64,000 bases of DNA from Allocoprococcus sp004560705 (GCF_052065755.1 NZ_JBQHTK010000012.1:1-64000), one strand, 5' to 3'; shown: positions 9,667 to 19,136, numbered from the stretch's first letter. Made by a program: numbers and translations. The notes: generated from the sequence alone by a model not told the origin.

Positions 9667-11117
9667 GATTTTCCTTTTGTACGATTTTCTTTCTTCGTAT
9701 CATTAGAGTAACACATCTCCCAGATTCCTGCCACCAAAACTGTCATGTCATCTTTCGGTTCACCGTTTGTCAGTTCCAGGACACTTTGCAGGATATAATG
9801 GGCCAATTCTTTCGGATTTTCAAGCGATGTTCCTCCGATGATCAGATCCAGCAATTGCTCCTGCTCTCCCGAAGGCAGTGCATCCAGGATTCCATCCGTG
9901 ACCATCACAACAACATCACCCGATTCCAGATTTCTTCTGAATTCTCCGCTTTGCTGATTCGGCACTACGCCGAGCGGAAGATTTTCAGAATAGATATGCT
10001 CCATCCCTTCCCTTTTCCGTATAAACGTAGGTGCAGCGCCAGCTTTTATAAATTCACATTCCCCACTGTACAGATCAAAAATACTCATATCCACAGTAGA
10101 AAAACATACTTCTTCTCTTCCCATGACCAGTGCTGTATTCATCATAGACAGTGCCGTCTGTCTGGGAAATCCCGCCTTCAGCAATTCTTCCAACATATCT
10201 ACGATCATCGCACTTTCTCTGGAAGCACGTTCTCCGGATCCCATCCCATCAGAAAGGATTGCCGCCTCCTGACCACCGGGCAATCTCGTCATCAGGTAAC
10301 TGTCTCCCGAAATCTTCTGACATCCTTTTCCGATTTTTGCGATGCCTTGCATCGTATAATATCCCGGTCCTTCTACACAAACTACCGTACAGTATTCCTG
10401 ACTCATCACCGGCCTTTCCTCGCTGGCAGGACACATTTTCCGTCCGACACAGTCCGAAAGTATCTCTGACAGTTTTTTCGTCGTCATACATACCCCTTTT
10501 TCTGTTTTCCCCGTAATATGAATCTCATATCGTCCCTGCGGATTCACAAAAAATACAGAGCTCAGCATCCTGACTCCTGATCTTTTCAGGTGCATCTTCA
10601 GCTTTTTTTCCAATGGCGGATCCTGAAAAATACTTGCATCCAGTTCCCTGGTCGCATGCTGTATCATCTGGGCGAACGTATCCAGTTGGACTGCGCATCC
10701 TTCCCGGTTTAAGATCATTTTATTGTTCCAAATCAGTGTTTTCTTTGCTTCCTGAAACACATCCAGAATAGTCCTGAGAAAACGAGGCGCCTGAATACAG
10801 CTTTTCTGAAGTTTTCGTTTCATCTCTACATTCAGTTCAGTACCGTATTTTTCCACCGCACAAAGCAATTCATAAATGAGCAGATCGATCTGTTCCCTGT
10901 TCTGTCCGGTACAATGCTCTCTCCGCTCACAGGAACCGCACACCCGATCCTCTATCTGTCTGATCATTTCCTGAACTTCCTCAGCACTGAAACCTTCCCT
11001 GGTTCCTTCCATTTTCAGAAATGTATCCGCCAGATGTCTAAGGGACTTGGCAAACTTGTCCGCTTGCGTTACATACGGACTTTGCATCACCGTCACTTCG
11101 TTTCTGTTTTCTCCCAT
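9663..11117 (-). CDS. spoIIE: SpoIIE-type PP2C phosphatase lacking the membrane domain
   Basis: The last ~200 residues are a PP2C domain: ISGDSYLM, ILSDGMGSGERASRES, VVMVTDGILDAL and KDDMTVLV supply the metal-binding aspartates. The preceding part contains CGSCERREHC and resembles the SpoIIE central regulatory region. Classical SpoIIE has about ten N-terminal membrane helices and over 800 residues. Here the start supported by a GGGAGGC site (ATG 11117) gives 484 residues and no hydrophobic segment. Position between divIC and tilS is the canonical spoIIE locus. Expected role: dephosphorylating SpoIIAA to free sigma-F in the forespore, but without its own membrane anchor. Confidence 0.85.
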   Translation of the reverse strand: MGENRNEVTVMQSPYVTQADKFAKSLRHLADTFLKMEGTREGFSAEEVQEMIRQIEDRVCGSCERREHCTGQNREQIDLLIYELLCAVEKYGTELNVEMKRKLQKSCIQAPRFLRTILDVFQEAKKTLIWNNKMILNREGCAVQLDTFAQMIQHATRELDASIFQDPPLEKKLKMHLKRSGVRMLSSVFFVNPQGRYEIHITGKTEKGVCMTTKKLSEILSDCVGRKMCPASEERPVMSQEYCTVVCVEGPGYYTMQGIAKIGKGCQKISGDSYLMTRLPGGQEAAILSDGMGSGERASRESAMIVDMLEELLKAGFPRQTALSMMNTALVMGREEVCFSTVDMSIFDLYSGECEFIKAGAAPTFIRKREGMEHIYSENLPLGVVPNQQSGEFRRNLESGDVVVMVTDGILDALPSGEQEQLLDLIIGGTSLENPKELAHYILQSVLELTNGEPKDDMTVLVAGIWEMCYSNDTKKENRTKGKS

Positions 11118-11190
11118 CTGCCTGCCTCCCTTACTATAATACAAAGAGCTCTGGAATCTCTTCCAAAGCTCATCATTCGTGAATACGTCA

Positions 11191-11526
11191 TCAATTAGCC
11201 GCCTTAAACAGGATCTCATTCTGCTTAATCAATCCCAGCTTCTCTTTCGCAACATCTTCAATATATTCATCTGTTCCCACATATTCTTTCAGTTTATCAA
11301 TCTCTTCCGAGCGATCCTTCTCATCATCCAGCTGTGCCATAAGTTCTGCTTCCTGAGCCATGTATTCTTTGTTTCTCGCCTGCAACGCCATTCCATGAAT
11401 AACAATTACTGCGCTGAGCATCACAATAATACTGCTGATTGCCAACACACTTCTCTTATGATTCTGAAGCCTGCTCTTCGAACGTCCTTTCCGGATCTTC
11501 CGATTCTTCTGCTTTAAGCTTCCCAT
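11191..11526 (-). CDS. divIC: Septum formation initiator, DivIC/FtsB family
   Basis: A 111-residue protein with a basic N-terminus, one membrane segment (about 29-48) and a following coiled coil (RNKEYMAQEAELMAQLDDEKD). It ends in the family signature LGLIKQNEILF. It belongs to the FtsL-DivIC-DivIB divisome subcomplex. The locus between yabQ and spoIIE matches the Firmicute order. Confidence 0.9.
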   Translation of the reverse strand: MGSLKQKNRKIRKGRSKSRLQNHKRSVLAISSIIVMLSAVIVIHGMALQARNKEYMAQEAELMAQLDDEKDRSEEIDKLKEYVGTDEYIEDVAKEKLGLIKQNEILFKAAN

Positions 11527-11610
11527 TATATATACTCACCCTTTACTGTTGTTTCCAACCGGTATATTCCCTATTATTACTTATATAAAATCCACAATTG
11601 TAAAATAATA

Positions 11611-11964
11611 TTATCTTTTTTCCCCAGATTTATCAATAGTTTTTCCGTTTTTTTTCTCCATCAAATCAGATAATTTTTGATCGATTTTTTTTGTAAAAGC
11701 AACGAAAAAGTGCATCAAAATCGCCCCAATCACAACACCTAGTACAAAATACCACCTTATCTCACCATTACTTGTGTGGTAAATTTGCACAAAAAAGTAC
11801 TGTGATACAAAAATCCAATATATGAAATCTTCTATGTTGATCACCCATAATGCATGGCGGAAAATCCTTCTCAGCACCCTAAGACTTAAATATACAGCAG
11901 TCACAAAAACTCCGGTTATGATTGCGTGAAGGAACACCAAAAACTCTTTTTCAATTCCCAACAT
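11611..11964 (-). CDS. yabQ: Spore cortex biosynthesis protein YabQ
   Basis: A 117-residue integral membrane protein with three to four predicted helices and a charged, lysine-rich tail. Size, topology and position directly after yabP fit YabQ, a mother-cell protein needed for spore cortex formation in Bacillus. It starts 6 bp after the yabP stop, so the two are probably cotranscribed. Confidence 0.85.
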   Translation of the reverse strand: MLGIEKEFLVFLHAIITGVFVTAVYLSLRVLRRIFRHALWVINIEDFIYWIFVSQYFFVQIYHTSNGEIRWYFVLGVVIGAILMHFFVAFTKKIDQKLSDLMEKKNGKTIDKSGEKR

Positions 11965-11970
11965 ATTCGG

Positions 11971-12282
11971 TTACCGGAAAAGTTTTGTCAAAAAATTTTC
12001 ACCTTGTTTTCCTGCCGAATTAATATTGGAATATGCCACACTGTCAATATTCCCCGACAAATCCACCTCGCCCTTTTCCAGGCTTAAACGGTTCACATGC
12101 ATGTCCGTTCCTTTCACCATAAGCATTCCCTGATCCGTTTCCAGCAGGATTTCATTTAGGTCAAACGACAATACATCCAGAACTCCCGTCACCATACTGG
12201 TTTTTCTGTTGTTGATTACAAGCTTATGATTGTGCGTTTTCGGCATCTTACTTTCTTCCACCACTACCCCCAACCTTTCCAT
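11971..12282 (-). CDS. yabP: Sporulation protein YabP
   Basis: A 103-residue soluble protein of the YabP/YqfC family, recognised by HKLVINNRKTSMVTGVLDV and the LSLEKGEVDLSGNI stretch. It is paired with YabQ. In Bacillus the yabPQ pair is under sigma-E. The 120 bp upstream contain CATACATT (12373-12366 on the minus strand), which equals a sigma-E -10 consensus, but I could not find a convincing -35 at the right distance, so this is only suggestive. Confidence 0.88.
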   Translation of the reverse strand: MERLGVVVEESKMPKTHNHKLVINNRKTSMVTGVLDVLSFDLNEILLETDQGMLMVKGTDMHVNRLSLEKGEVDLSGNIDSVAYSNINSAGKQGENFLTKLFR

Positions 12283-12402
12283 CTATGATACATGCGGATC
12301 CCTCCGCGCATTCACCCATGATCCGGATATGCTCCGGTCATTCAGTGCCTTGATATCATTTTATGAATGTATGGGATAATATATGTTAAAAACTTTATAG
12401 AA

Positions 12403-12642
12403 TTACAGGTATCGGAACAACTCGGCAGCTTCGTCCTTCTTTGTAGTTTCCTTTAGCTCAAGCACTTCCACTTTTACAGTCTTTGTTCCGAACTGAATCT
12501 CAATAATGTCCCCTTTTTTCACTTTAACGGATGCCTTTGCTACCGTACCGTTCACCATAACTCTTCCGGCATCACATGCCTCATTTGCCACAGTCCTGCG
12601 CTTGATCAGGCGCGATACCTTCAAAAACTTATCTAATCTCAT
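12403..12642 (-). CDS. rqcP: S4-domain RNA-binding protein RqcP (YabO/Hsp15-like)
   Basis: A 79-residue protein consisting almost only of an S4 domain: MRLDKFLKVSRLIKRRTVAN and AGRVMVNGTVAKAS. Its family partner RqcH works with RqcP in ribosome-associated quality control, adding alanine tails to stalled nascent chains. Its place between hup and yabP is the usual clostridial one. A terminator-like hairpin separates it from hup. Confidence 0.9.
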   Translation of the reverse strand: MRLDKFLKVSRLIKRRTVANEACDAGRVMVNGTVAKASVKVKKGDIIEIQFGTKTVKVEVLELKETTKKDEAAELFRYL

Positions 12643-12656
12643 ATCATTATTTCTCC

Positions 12657-12690
12657 TACAAAAATAGAGAGCGGCCAGCGCTCTCTATTT
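12657..12690 (-). terminator. Terminator or attenuator between hup and rqcP
   Basis: Perfect 12-bp arms AAATAGAGAGCG (12662-12673) and CGCTCTCTATTT (12679-12690) enclose a 5-base loop. On the minus strand a short T run follows. It probably ends most hup transcripts before rqcP. Confidence 0.8.
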
Positions 12691-12712
12691 ACATTCATCA
12701 ATCCAAAACCAA

Positions 12713-12988
12713 TTATGCGTTTACAGCATCTTTCAAAGCTTTTCCTGCTTTAAACTTCGGCGCTTTGCAGGCATCAATCTTCATGGTCATACCGGTCTGA
12801 GGATTTCTTCCTTCTCTTGCAGCTCTTTCACTTACCTCAAATGTTCCAAAACCTACCAACTGAACTTTTTCCCCTTTTTTCAGTTCTTCTGTAACTACAT
12901 CAACAAAAGCTTTTAGCACTTTTTCTGCATCTTTTTTAGAAACCTCTCCCTGCTCTGCCACTGCTGCCACTAATTCTGTTTTGTTCAT
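12713..12988 (-). CDS. hup: DNA-binding protein HU
   Basis: The 91-residue histone-like protein has the full family signature GFGTFEVSERAAREGRNPQTG and the dimerisation helices MNKTELVAAVAEQGEVSKKDAEKVL (read in two parts, residues 1-12 and 13-25). The start at 12988 follows an AGGAGG site; the frame is open 9 codons further but those residues are not family-like. HU compacts and bends DNA as a dimer. Confidence 0.97.
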   Translation of the reverse strand: MNKTELVAAVAEQGEVSKKDAEKVLKAFVDVVTEELKKGEKVQLVGFGTFEVSERAAREGRNPQTGMTMKIDACKAPKFKAGKALKDAVNA

Positions 12989-13083
12989 GAATATTTCCTC
13001 CTGTATCATAATCACTCGAATACCAACTGTATTCTACCTCGTACTAAAGGCTGACTGCGTCCTTGCAGAATGCCCTATGTAAA

Positions 13084-13112
13084 GTTATATCGGGTTTTAA
13101 AGCCTTTGTCAA
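13084..13112 (-). promoter_or_regulatory. Strong sigma-A promoter of hup
   Basis: On the minus strand TTGACA (13112-13107), a 17-base spacer and TATAAC (13089-13084), about 95 bases before the hup start. Near-consensus boxes at ideal spacing fit an abundant protein. Confidence 0.8.
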
Positions 13113-13167
13113 GCCTAAATCCTTCTTAGGAACACCGAAATACAATTCTTTCCGGACAAACTGTTTT

Positions 13168-14901
13168 CTACAACATTTGATCCACCATAGCAAGCACTGC
13201 TTTTCCAAGTTCTTCTGATTTGGAATCTGCATCCTCAAGAGAAGTTCCCTTAATTCCGTAATAGAATTTTACTTTCGGTTCCGTTCCTGACGGGCGAACA
13301 CATACCCATGCATCATCATTCAGTTCATAATAAAGAACGTTGGACTTCGGAAGGCCTGTCGGTGTTACTTCGCCGGTTGCCAGATCTTTGATTGTATCTG
13401 CCTGATAATCTCTTGCCTTCTGCACCTTGTAAGCACCGATCTCAGCCGGCGGATTATTGCGCAGTGTCTGCAGGATGTTCTGGATCTTTTCAAGTCCTTC
13501 AATTCCCTTCATGGTGATTGACTTGATATCATCCTTGTAATAACCATATTTCTCGTACATTGCAACCATTGCATCCCATAATGTCATATCTTTTGTCTTA
13601 TAGTAAGCTGCTGCTTCGCAAAGAGCCATTGTTGCTACGATTGCATCTTTATCTCTTGCATGTGTTCCGATCAGACATCCATAGCTTTCCTCAAATCCAA
13701 AAAGATATTCACCCTTTCCACTTGTTTCAAATCCAAGAATCTGCTGTCCGATATATTTGAAACCTGTCAGGACTTCGATCAGTCCTACATTATATCCTTT
13801 TGCAATGGCATCCGCCAGATTGGAAGTAACGATCGTCTTGATCAGGTATCCGTCTTCCGGAAGGCCTTTCAAGGCTTTCTTCTGTCCAATCTCGTAATCA
13901 GCGAGCAGACATCCTGACATATTTCCTGTTAATGTATGGTATACGCCGTCTTTATCTTTTACACGCACTCCAAGTCGGTCTGCATCCGGATCTGTTGCAA
14001 GTACCAGATCGGCATCTACCTCTTTTGCAAGCTTAAGTCCAAGTTCAAATGCTTCTTCTGCTTCCGGATTCGGATAAGAAACGGTCGGGAATTCTCCATC
14101 CGGGAGTTCCTGTTCTTTCACAACATATACATTTTCAAAGCCAAGTTCCTTAAGTACACGTCTGGCAGGTATATTTCCGGTTCCGTGAAGAGGGCTGTAT
14201 ACGATCTTCAGATCCTTACCCACTGCGTCAATTGCATCCTGATGCTGTACCTGCTCTTTTAATCTGGCAATATATGCGTCATCAATAGCCTGTCCGATCA
14301 CTTCGTAGAGACCGGCTGCTTTCGCTTCTTCCAGTCCCATCGTCTTCATTGTTGTATAATCGGTAACAGCAAGAACCTCATCCATGATACCTTTGTCATG
14401 CGGCGGAGTGATCTGTGCGCCGTCTTCCCAATATACTTTATATCCGTTATATTCCGGCGGGTTATGGCTGGCTGTGATGTTGATTCCGGCAATACACTTC
14501 AGTTCACGCACTGCAAAGGACAGTTCCGGTGTCGGACGAAGTGATTCGAATACATATGCTTTGATTCCGTTCGCTGCCAGACAAAGTGCTGCTTCATCTG
14601 CGAATTCCGGGGACATACGGCGTGAGTCGTAAGCGATCGCCACTCCGCGTTCCTTCGCACCTGCTTTGATGATATAGTTGGCAAGTCCCTGTGTTGCCTT
14701 TCTAACAGTGTAAATATTCATGCGGTTCGTTCCGGCTCCGATCACACCACGGAGTCCTGCTGTACCAAACTCCAGATCTTTGTAAAAGCGCTCCTTGATT
14801 TCCCCATCATTATCAGCAATTGCTTTCAGTTCTGCCTGTGTGTCCGCGTCAAAATACGGGTTAGTACACCATTCTTCGTATCTCTTTACATATTCTTCCA
14901 T
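13168..14901 (-). CDS. Phosphoglucomutase/phosphomannomutase (alpha-D-phosphohexomutase)
   Basis: A 577-residue enzyme of the long Firmicute PgcA type, interconverting glucose-1-phosphate and glucose-6-phosphate. Seen motifs: substrate-entry FGTAGLRGVIGAGTNRMN, the phosphoserine loop GINITASHNPPEYNGYK, metal loop ATDPDADRLGVRV, sugar loop GFEESYGCL and phosphate-binding VRPSGTEPKVKFY. The ATG at 14901 is preceded by GGAGG; the 17 upstream codons of the frame are not family-like. It stands alone between hup and the CotS-like gene. Confidence 0.95.
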   Translation of the reverse strand: MEEYVKRYEEWCTNPYFDADTQAELKAIADNDGEIKERFYKDLEFGTAGLRGVIGAGTNRMNIYTVRKATQGLANYIIKAGAKERGVAIAYDSRRMSPEFADEAALCLAANGIKAYVFESLRPTPELSFAVRELKCIAGINITASHNPPEYNGYKVYWEDGAQITPPHDKGIMDEVLAVTDYTTMKTMGLEEAKAAGLYEVIGQAIDDAYIARLKEQVQHQDAIDAVGKDLKIVYSPLHGTGNIPARRVLKELGFENVYVVKEQELPDGEFPTVSYPNPEAEEAFELGLKLAKEVDADLVLATDPDADRLGVRVKDKDGVYHTLTGNMSGCLLADYEIGQKKALKGLPEDGYLIKTIVTSNLADAIAKGYNVGLIEVLTGFKYIGQQILGFETSGKGEYLFGFEESYGCLIGTHARDKDAIVATMALCEAAAYYKTKDMTLWDAMVAMYEKYGYYKDDIKSITMKGIEGLEKIQNILQTLRNNPPAEIGAYKVQKARDYQADTIKDLATGEVTPTGLPKSNVLYYELNDDAWVCVRPSGTEPKVKFYYGIKGTSLEDADSKSEELGKAVLAMVDQML

Positions 14902-14991
14902 CTCTTTTTTGTACCTCCATTTGTTCTGAGTACATTTCTCCCTCAAGGGCACATTCTGGTACTCGCTTTATCCCTATTATACACTACTTGG

Positions 14992-15984
14992 CTATAAATG
15001 AAAAGCAAATATATTCGATAAAAAGCGCTTCTTTTCCTCATTCTGGCGAATTGCCGTCCTCAGTTTTTCAACATTTTTCTCCGGAATCCATGCTTTATTC
15101 GAGTGGTAATACAAATTCACAATTTTCCAGAACTTCTCCGGGTAAGCGAGCCTCACTGCAAGATAATCCCTTTCTTTTTTCCCGAGTGTTATTTCCGCAT
15201 CGTACATTCGCAGCATTTTATAACCGAGACGCTCATCATACCTGTATTTCTCCATTGTTTTTCTCAGGAAATAATAAAAATCATCCAACTGGAGTTCTCT
15301 GTGCGCACGGTCAAATCCGGTAACTGCCAATCCCTCTTTGCAAAATAGCAGATTATGATAATTGTAGTCTCCGTGAACCCAGGTCCCTTTCTCCTGTGCC
15401 TCCTGCCATAACCGTCGGTATCCGGTCTCTTTCAGATGCTCGTTCGCCCCTTCTGCCCATTCGTACATCCGGTCACAGCCTTTCAGGAATTCCGTCTCAA
15501 ATGCTCCTTTGACACTTCTCCGGCAAATGAACGTACGCACCTTCCGCAGTTCCCGGTTATGCCGCCTGAATTCCTCTTCCAGCGGAAAACTGATTTCGGC
15601 TCCCGTTGTGTCCTCACCGGGTATCCGCATCAGTTTGTGCAGCTTTGCCAGGTATTTCGTTCCCTCCAGCAGCTCCGCTTCCCGGCGTACATCGCATTCT
15701 CTCCCCTGGAACCATCGTCTTACCATATACCCGGTTCCGTCATCAGCCGTCGTAATATACGCTCCCTCTTTGTTTGCCAGTGGCATATCCACCATACAGA
15801 TTCCGCTTTCATTCAGCATTTTGTACAGTTCGATGAGCACGGGCAGCCTTTTCGGTGCAATATATACTTCTTTTAAAAGAAACAGCCCGCGATCCGTATC
15901 GCACAAAACAGCACCCCTGATTCTGTGGGTGCTGTTTACTTCCATCTGGTATTGTTCTAAGACACTAATCCCATAATCTTTCAT
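14992..15984 (-). CDS. CotS-family spore coat kinase-like protein
   Basis: The 330-residue protein has an aminoglycoside-phosphotransferase fold signature, WVHGDYNYHNLLF followed by VTGFDRAHRELQLDDFYYFLRK, as in the CotS/YsxE/YutH spore coat group. The N-terminal part (VLCDTDRGLFLLKEV) fits the ATP-binding lobe. It probably binds the coat during sporulation rather than modifying antibiotics. ATG 15984 has a GGGGGA site. It lies 35 bp after the CCA-enzyme gene on the same strand. Confidence 0.8.
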   Translation of the reverse strand: MKDYGISVLEQYQMEVNSTHRIRGAVLCDTDRGLFLLKEVYIAPKRLPVLIELYKMLNESGICMVDMPLANKEGAYITTADDGTGYMVRRWFQGRECDVRREAELLEGTKYLAKLHKLMRIPGEDTTGAEISFPLEEEFRRHNRELRKVRTFICRRSVKGAFETEFLKGCDRMYEWAEGANEHLKETGYRRLWQEAQEKGTWVHGDYNYHNLLFCKEGLAVTGFDRAHRELQLDDFYYFLRKTMEKYRYDERLGYKMLRMYDAEITLGKKERDYLAVRLAYPEKFWKIVNLYYHSNKAWIPEKNVEKLRTAIRQNEEKKRFLSNIFAFHL

Positions 15985-16018
15985 GGCATCCCCCTGCACG
16001 TTTCGTTTTCATGTCTTT

Positions 16019-17350
16019 CTAGTGTATGCCCCGAGATACCATTTTTAGAAGAACTTTCTTCTCATTCTTTTCAGGATCATCAATCACTTCTTTTAAAAGC
16101 GTTTCCAACATCTCGCCGATCTGGGGCCCCGGTTCCATTCCCGCCTCGATCAGATCACGTCCCGTCACGGCAAGGCCCTTCAGCGATACACACTGTTTCA
16201 ATTCCAGAATTTCTTTATATAATTTTTCTATCTGCTCAAGATTTTCTATCTTCTTCGTCTTCTGATACTCACTTTGTCCGGCAATATCGGCACGCTGCAC
16301 CAACAGATAATACGGGAATAAGTCCTCTCCGATCCTGTTCATTGCACGCCGCACATATTTCGAAGCAGCCGGCATTCTGTAATCATGAAAACGCACCAGC
16401 TTGCTTACCTTTCTTATAGTATCATTATCAAACTTGAGGCGCTGCAGAATCCTTCTTGCGATCTCTTCACTGACACATACATGTCCCCTGAAATGTGCGA
16501 CCCCTTTCTCATCGATCGATTTCGTCGCCGGTTTTCCCATGTCATGAAAAAGCATGGTAAGCCGCAGTACCTTCTCAGGCGCAATGTTCATCATCGTATG
16601 GATCGTATGCTCGCCGACATGATAGCAGTGATGAAGATTCTCCTGCTCTGTTACCATCATAACGTCGAATTCCGGGAGAATCACGGATGTGATACCAAGT
16701 TCATATGCCAGCCGGATGCGCTCCGGGTGCGGAGATACCAGCAATTTGACGAGTTCCACCTGTATGCGCTCGGCACTGATATTTCTTAAATTCGATGCCA
16801 GATCGCTGATTGCCTCCCGGGTCTTCTCTTCAATGTCAAATCCAAGCTGAGCGGAAAACCTCACTGCGCGGAGAATCCGAAGCGCGTCTTCCGAGAAACG
16901 TTCCCCTGCATTCCCCACACATCGGATCACTTTCTGATCCAGATCCTGCAGACCGTCAAAAATATCTACCAGACCGGCCTCCTCATTATATGCCATGGCA
17001 TTGATCGTAAAATCCCGCCGTTTCAGATCTTCTTCCAGACTGCGTGTAAACTGAACTTCTTTGGGATGTCTGCTGTCTTCATATTTACCGTCTATCCGAT
17101 AAGTCGTCACTTCAAAGCCTTCTTTCTCCAGAAGTACCGTGATCGTCCCATGTTCAATTCCGGTATCAAAGGTACGTTCAAACAACGCCTTTGTTTCCAA
17201 AGGCGTCGCTGATGTTGTTATATCCCAGTCCTGCGGATCCCGTCCGAGGATACTGTCCCTGACACAGCCTCCTACGGCATATGCCTCGTACCCGTGATCC
17301 TGTAAAGTTGTAATAATATGATGCACCTTGTCAGGTAATTGAATCTTCAT
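16019..17350 (-). CDS. cca: CCA tRNA nucleotidyltransferase
   Basis: A 443-residue class II nucleotidyltransferase. N-terminal AVGGCVRDSILGRDPQDWDITT supplies the GG motif and the two catalytic aspartates. TYRIDGKYEDSRHP and LKRRDFTINAMAY follow. An HD domain (CYHVGEHTIHTM and LFHDMGKP) lies in the C-terminal half, as in many clostridial CCA enzymes. It adds or repairs the 3' CCA of tRNAs. There is a short gap to proS upstream on the same strand. Confidence 0.95.
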   Translation of the reverse strand: MKIQLPDKVHHIITTLQDHGYEAYAVGGCVRDSILGRDPQDWDITTSATPLETKALFERTFDTGIEHGTITVLLEKEGFEVTTYRIDGKYEDSRHPKEVQFTRSLEEDLKRRDFTINAMAYNEEAGLVDIFDGLQDLDQKVIRCVGNAGERFSEDALRILRAVRFSAQLGFDIEEKTREAISDLASNLRNISAERIQVELVKLLVSPHPERIRLAYELGITSVILPEFDVMMVTEQENLHHCYHVGEHTIHTMMNIAPEKVLRLTMLFHDMGKPATKSIDEKGVAHFRGHVCVSEEIARRILQRLKFDNDTIRKVSKLVRFHDYRMPAASKYVRRAMNRIGEDLFPYYLLVQRADIAGQSEYQKTKKIENLEQIEKLYKEILELKQCVSLKGLAVTGRDLIEAGMEPGPQIGEMLETLLKEVIDDPEKNEKKVLLKMVSRGIH

Positions 17351-17383
17351 ATTTCTTTACATTCACCTGTTCTTTATACTATC

Positions 17384-18823
17384 TTAATATGCCTTGCCGA
17401 AATAAACCATATGTTTCGCAGGTTTACCGCAATAAATACATGTATCACTGATCGGATCTTCTTTGCAGATGCATCTTGAAGATGCGCCGCCGGTCTCGTA
17501 TTTGATCTCGCCCTCGCACTCTTCGCTTCCGCACCACATTGCTTTGATGAATCCACGGTTTTCATTGAATTTCTCTTTCATTTCATCCATGGTCACCGCT
17601 GTATCAATATGGCTGTCAAGGAATGCTTTTGCCCGGTCATACATGTCTTTCTGGATCGTTTCCAGAATTTCTCCGAGTCTGGTTGCAATTTCATCGATCG
17701 GAACAATAATCTTCTCACGTGTATCGCGGCGTACAACGACAACCTGTCCCTGATCGATGTCTTTCGGTCCGATTTCAATACGGGTCGGAATTCCAAGCAT
17801 TTCCTGCTCACTGAATTTCCATCCCGGGCTCTTCTCGGAATCATCGATCTTCACGCTGTAGCCGGCTTTCGCTAATGTATCAACCAGTTCATTCGCTTTC
17901 TCGAGTACACCTTCCTTATGCTGTGCGATCGGAATCACTCTCGTCTGAACCGGAGCAATTCTCGGAGGCAGTACGAGTCCGCTGTCATCACCGTGTACCA
18001 TGATGATCGCACCGATAATACGTGTGGAAAGTCCCCATGAAGTCTCATATACACTGTGAAGTTCATTATTCTTATCCAGATACTTGATGTCAAATGCATC
18101 CGGGAAGCCGCTTCCGAAGAAATGGCTGGTTGCAGACTGAAGTGCCTTTCCGTCATGCATCAAAGCTTCTACCGTATAGGTGTCCTGAGCACCTGCGAAT
18201 TTCTCGCTCTCTGTCTTAGGACCGGATACAAACGGAATCGCCAGAGAATCCCGGATAAACTCCTGATATACTCTGAGCATAGTAAGTGTTCTTTCCTCAG
18301 CCTCCTCATAAGTCGCATGAATCGTATGGCCTTCCTGCCATAAAAACTCTCTGGAGCGAAGGAACGGTCTGGTTGTCTTCTCCCATCGAAGTACAGAGCA
18401 CCACTGATTCCATACCTTCGGCAGATCACGGTAGGACTGTACGGTTCTTGACCACAGATCGCAGAACAGCGTCTCGGATGTAGGACGAATACACATCTTC
18501 TCCTGAAGGCGTTCCATTCCACCCTTGGTTACCCATGCCACTTCCGGAGCAAATCCTTCGATATGATCACTTTCTTTCTGCAGAAGATTCTCCGGAATCA
18601 ATACAGGAAGATACACATTCTCCACACCTGTATCCTTAAATCTCTTATCCAGATCAGCCTGAATCTTTTCCCAGATCGCATATCCGTTCGGTAAATAATT
18701 CAGACATCCTTTCACGCTGGAGTAATCGCAAAGTTTCGCTTCGCGGACTACATCCGTATACCACTGCGCGAAATCAACGTCACGCGAAGTGATCGATTCT
18801 ACAAACTTCTTTTCTTTTGCCAT
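17384..18823 (-). CDS. proS: Prolyl-tRNA synthetase (short, archaeal/eukaryote-like form)
   Basis: A 479-residue class II aminoacyl-tRNA synthetase. It has motif 2 and 3 regions (RPFLRSREFLWQEGHTIH; GWKFSEQEMLGIPTRIEIGP) and a cysteine-rich C-terminus (CGSEECEGEIKYE, then CICKEDPISDTCIYCG) ending in tyrosine, typical of the short ProS type that lacks the editing insertion of the long bacterial form. The start at ATG 18823 follows GAGGAGAGG. Expression is controlled by the T-box just upstream. Confidence 0.95.
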   Translation of the reverse strand: MAKEKKFVESITSRDVDFAQWYTDVVREAKLCDYSSVKGCLNYLPNGYAIWEKIQADLDKRFKDTGVENVYLPVLIPENLLQKESDHIEGFAPEVAWVTKGGMERLQEKMCIRPTSETLFCDLWSRTVQSYRDLPKVWNQWCSVLRWEKTTRPFLRSREFLWQEGHTIHATYEEAEERTLTMLRVYQEFIRDSLAIPFVSGPKTESEKFAGAQDTYTVEALMHDGKALQSATSHFFGSGFPDAFDIKYLDKNNELHSVYETSWGLSTRIIGAIIMVHGDDSGLVLPPRIAPVQTRVIPIAQHKEGVLEKANELVDTLAKAGYSVKIDDSEKSPGWKFSEQEMLGIPTRIEIGPKDIDQGQVVVVRRDTREKIIVPIDEIATRLGEILETIQKDMYDRAKAFLDSHIDTAVTMDEMKEKFNENRGFIKAMWCGSEECEGEIKYETGGASSRCICKEDPISDTCIYCGKPAKHMVYFGKAY

Positions 18824-18892
18824 GTCAAGCCTCTCCTCTTCCATATATTTTGGTCTGTCTCAGGGGTGCATTATAACTGACAATTATTTCAA

Positions 18893-19136
18893 AACAAAAA
18901 ACGCCGGTTCTTCCGCCCCTGATAAAAGGGACCGGAAAACCGGCGGTACCACCCTGATTAACCGTCTTACTTCGTAAAACAGTTCTCTTCATTTCCCGTT
19001 AACGCCGGGCGCGCTGTATTTTCATACAGGGACTCCAAGGCAGGTTCTATATCTTCCATGCAGCTTCCTTGCACCGGACGGAAACCTCTCTGTGCCACTT
19101 CCAATATATACTAATCCTCTTCACGGTCCACGTGTC
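18893..19136 (-). promoter_or_regulatory. T-box riboswitch, proline (CCU specifier), with terminator
   Basis: The T-box sequence AGGGTGGTACCGCC lies at 18955-18942 on the minus strand. It is followed by a strong GC-rich terminator (arms around CGCCGGTT, 18893-18945) that the antiterminator would replace. In stem I the bases GAA-CCT-GC place a CCU proline codon at 19044-19042, agreeing with proS downstream. Uncharged tRNA-Pro would bind and allow read-through. Confidence 0.93.

Noticed and set aside
9663..11219. Longer spoIIE start at 11219
   Set aside because: The 34 extra codons overlap the end of divIC and lack a ribosome site, whereas ATG 11117 has a strong one.
12366..12373. Sigma-E promoter for yabP
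   Set aside because: The -10 fits but no convincing -35 was found at 13-15 bp, so it is not listed as a site.
13044..13238. 64-codon frame between hup and phosphoglucomutase on the minus strand
   Set aside because: It overlaps the end of the phosphoglucomutase gene and the hup promoter and has no family-like sequence.
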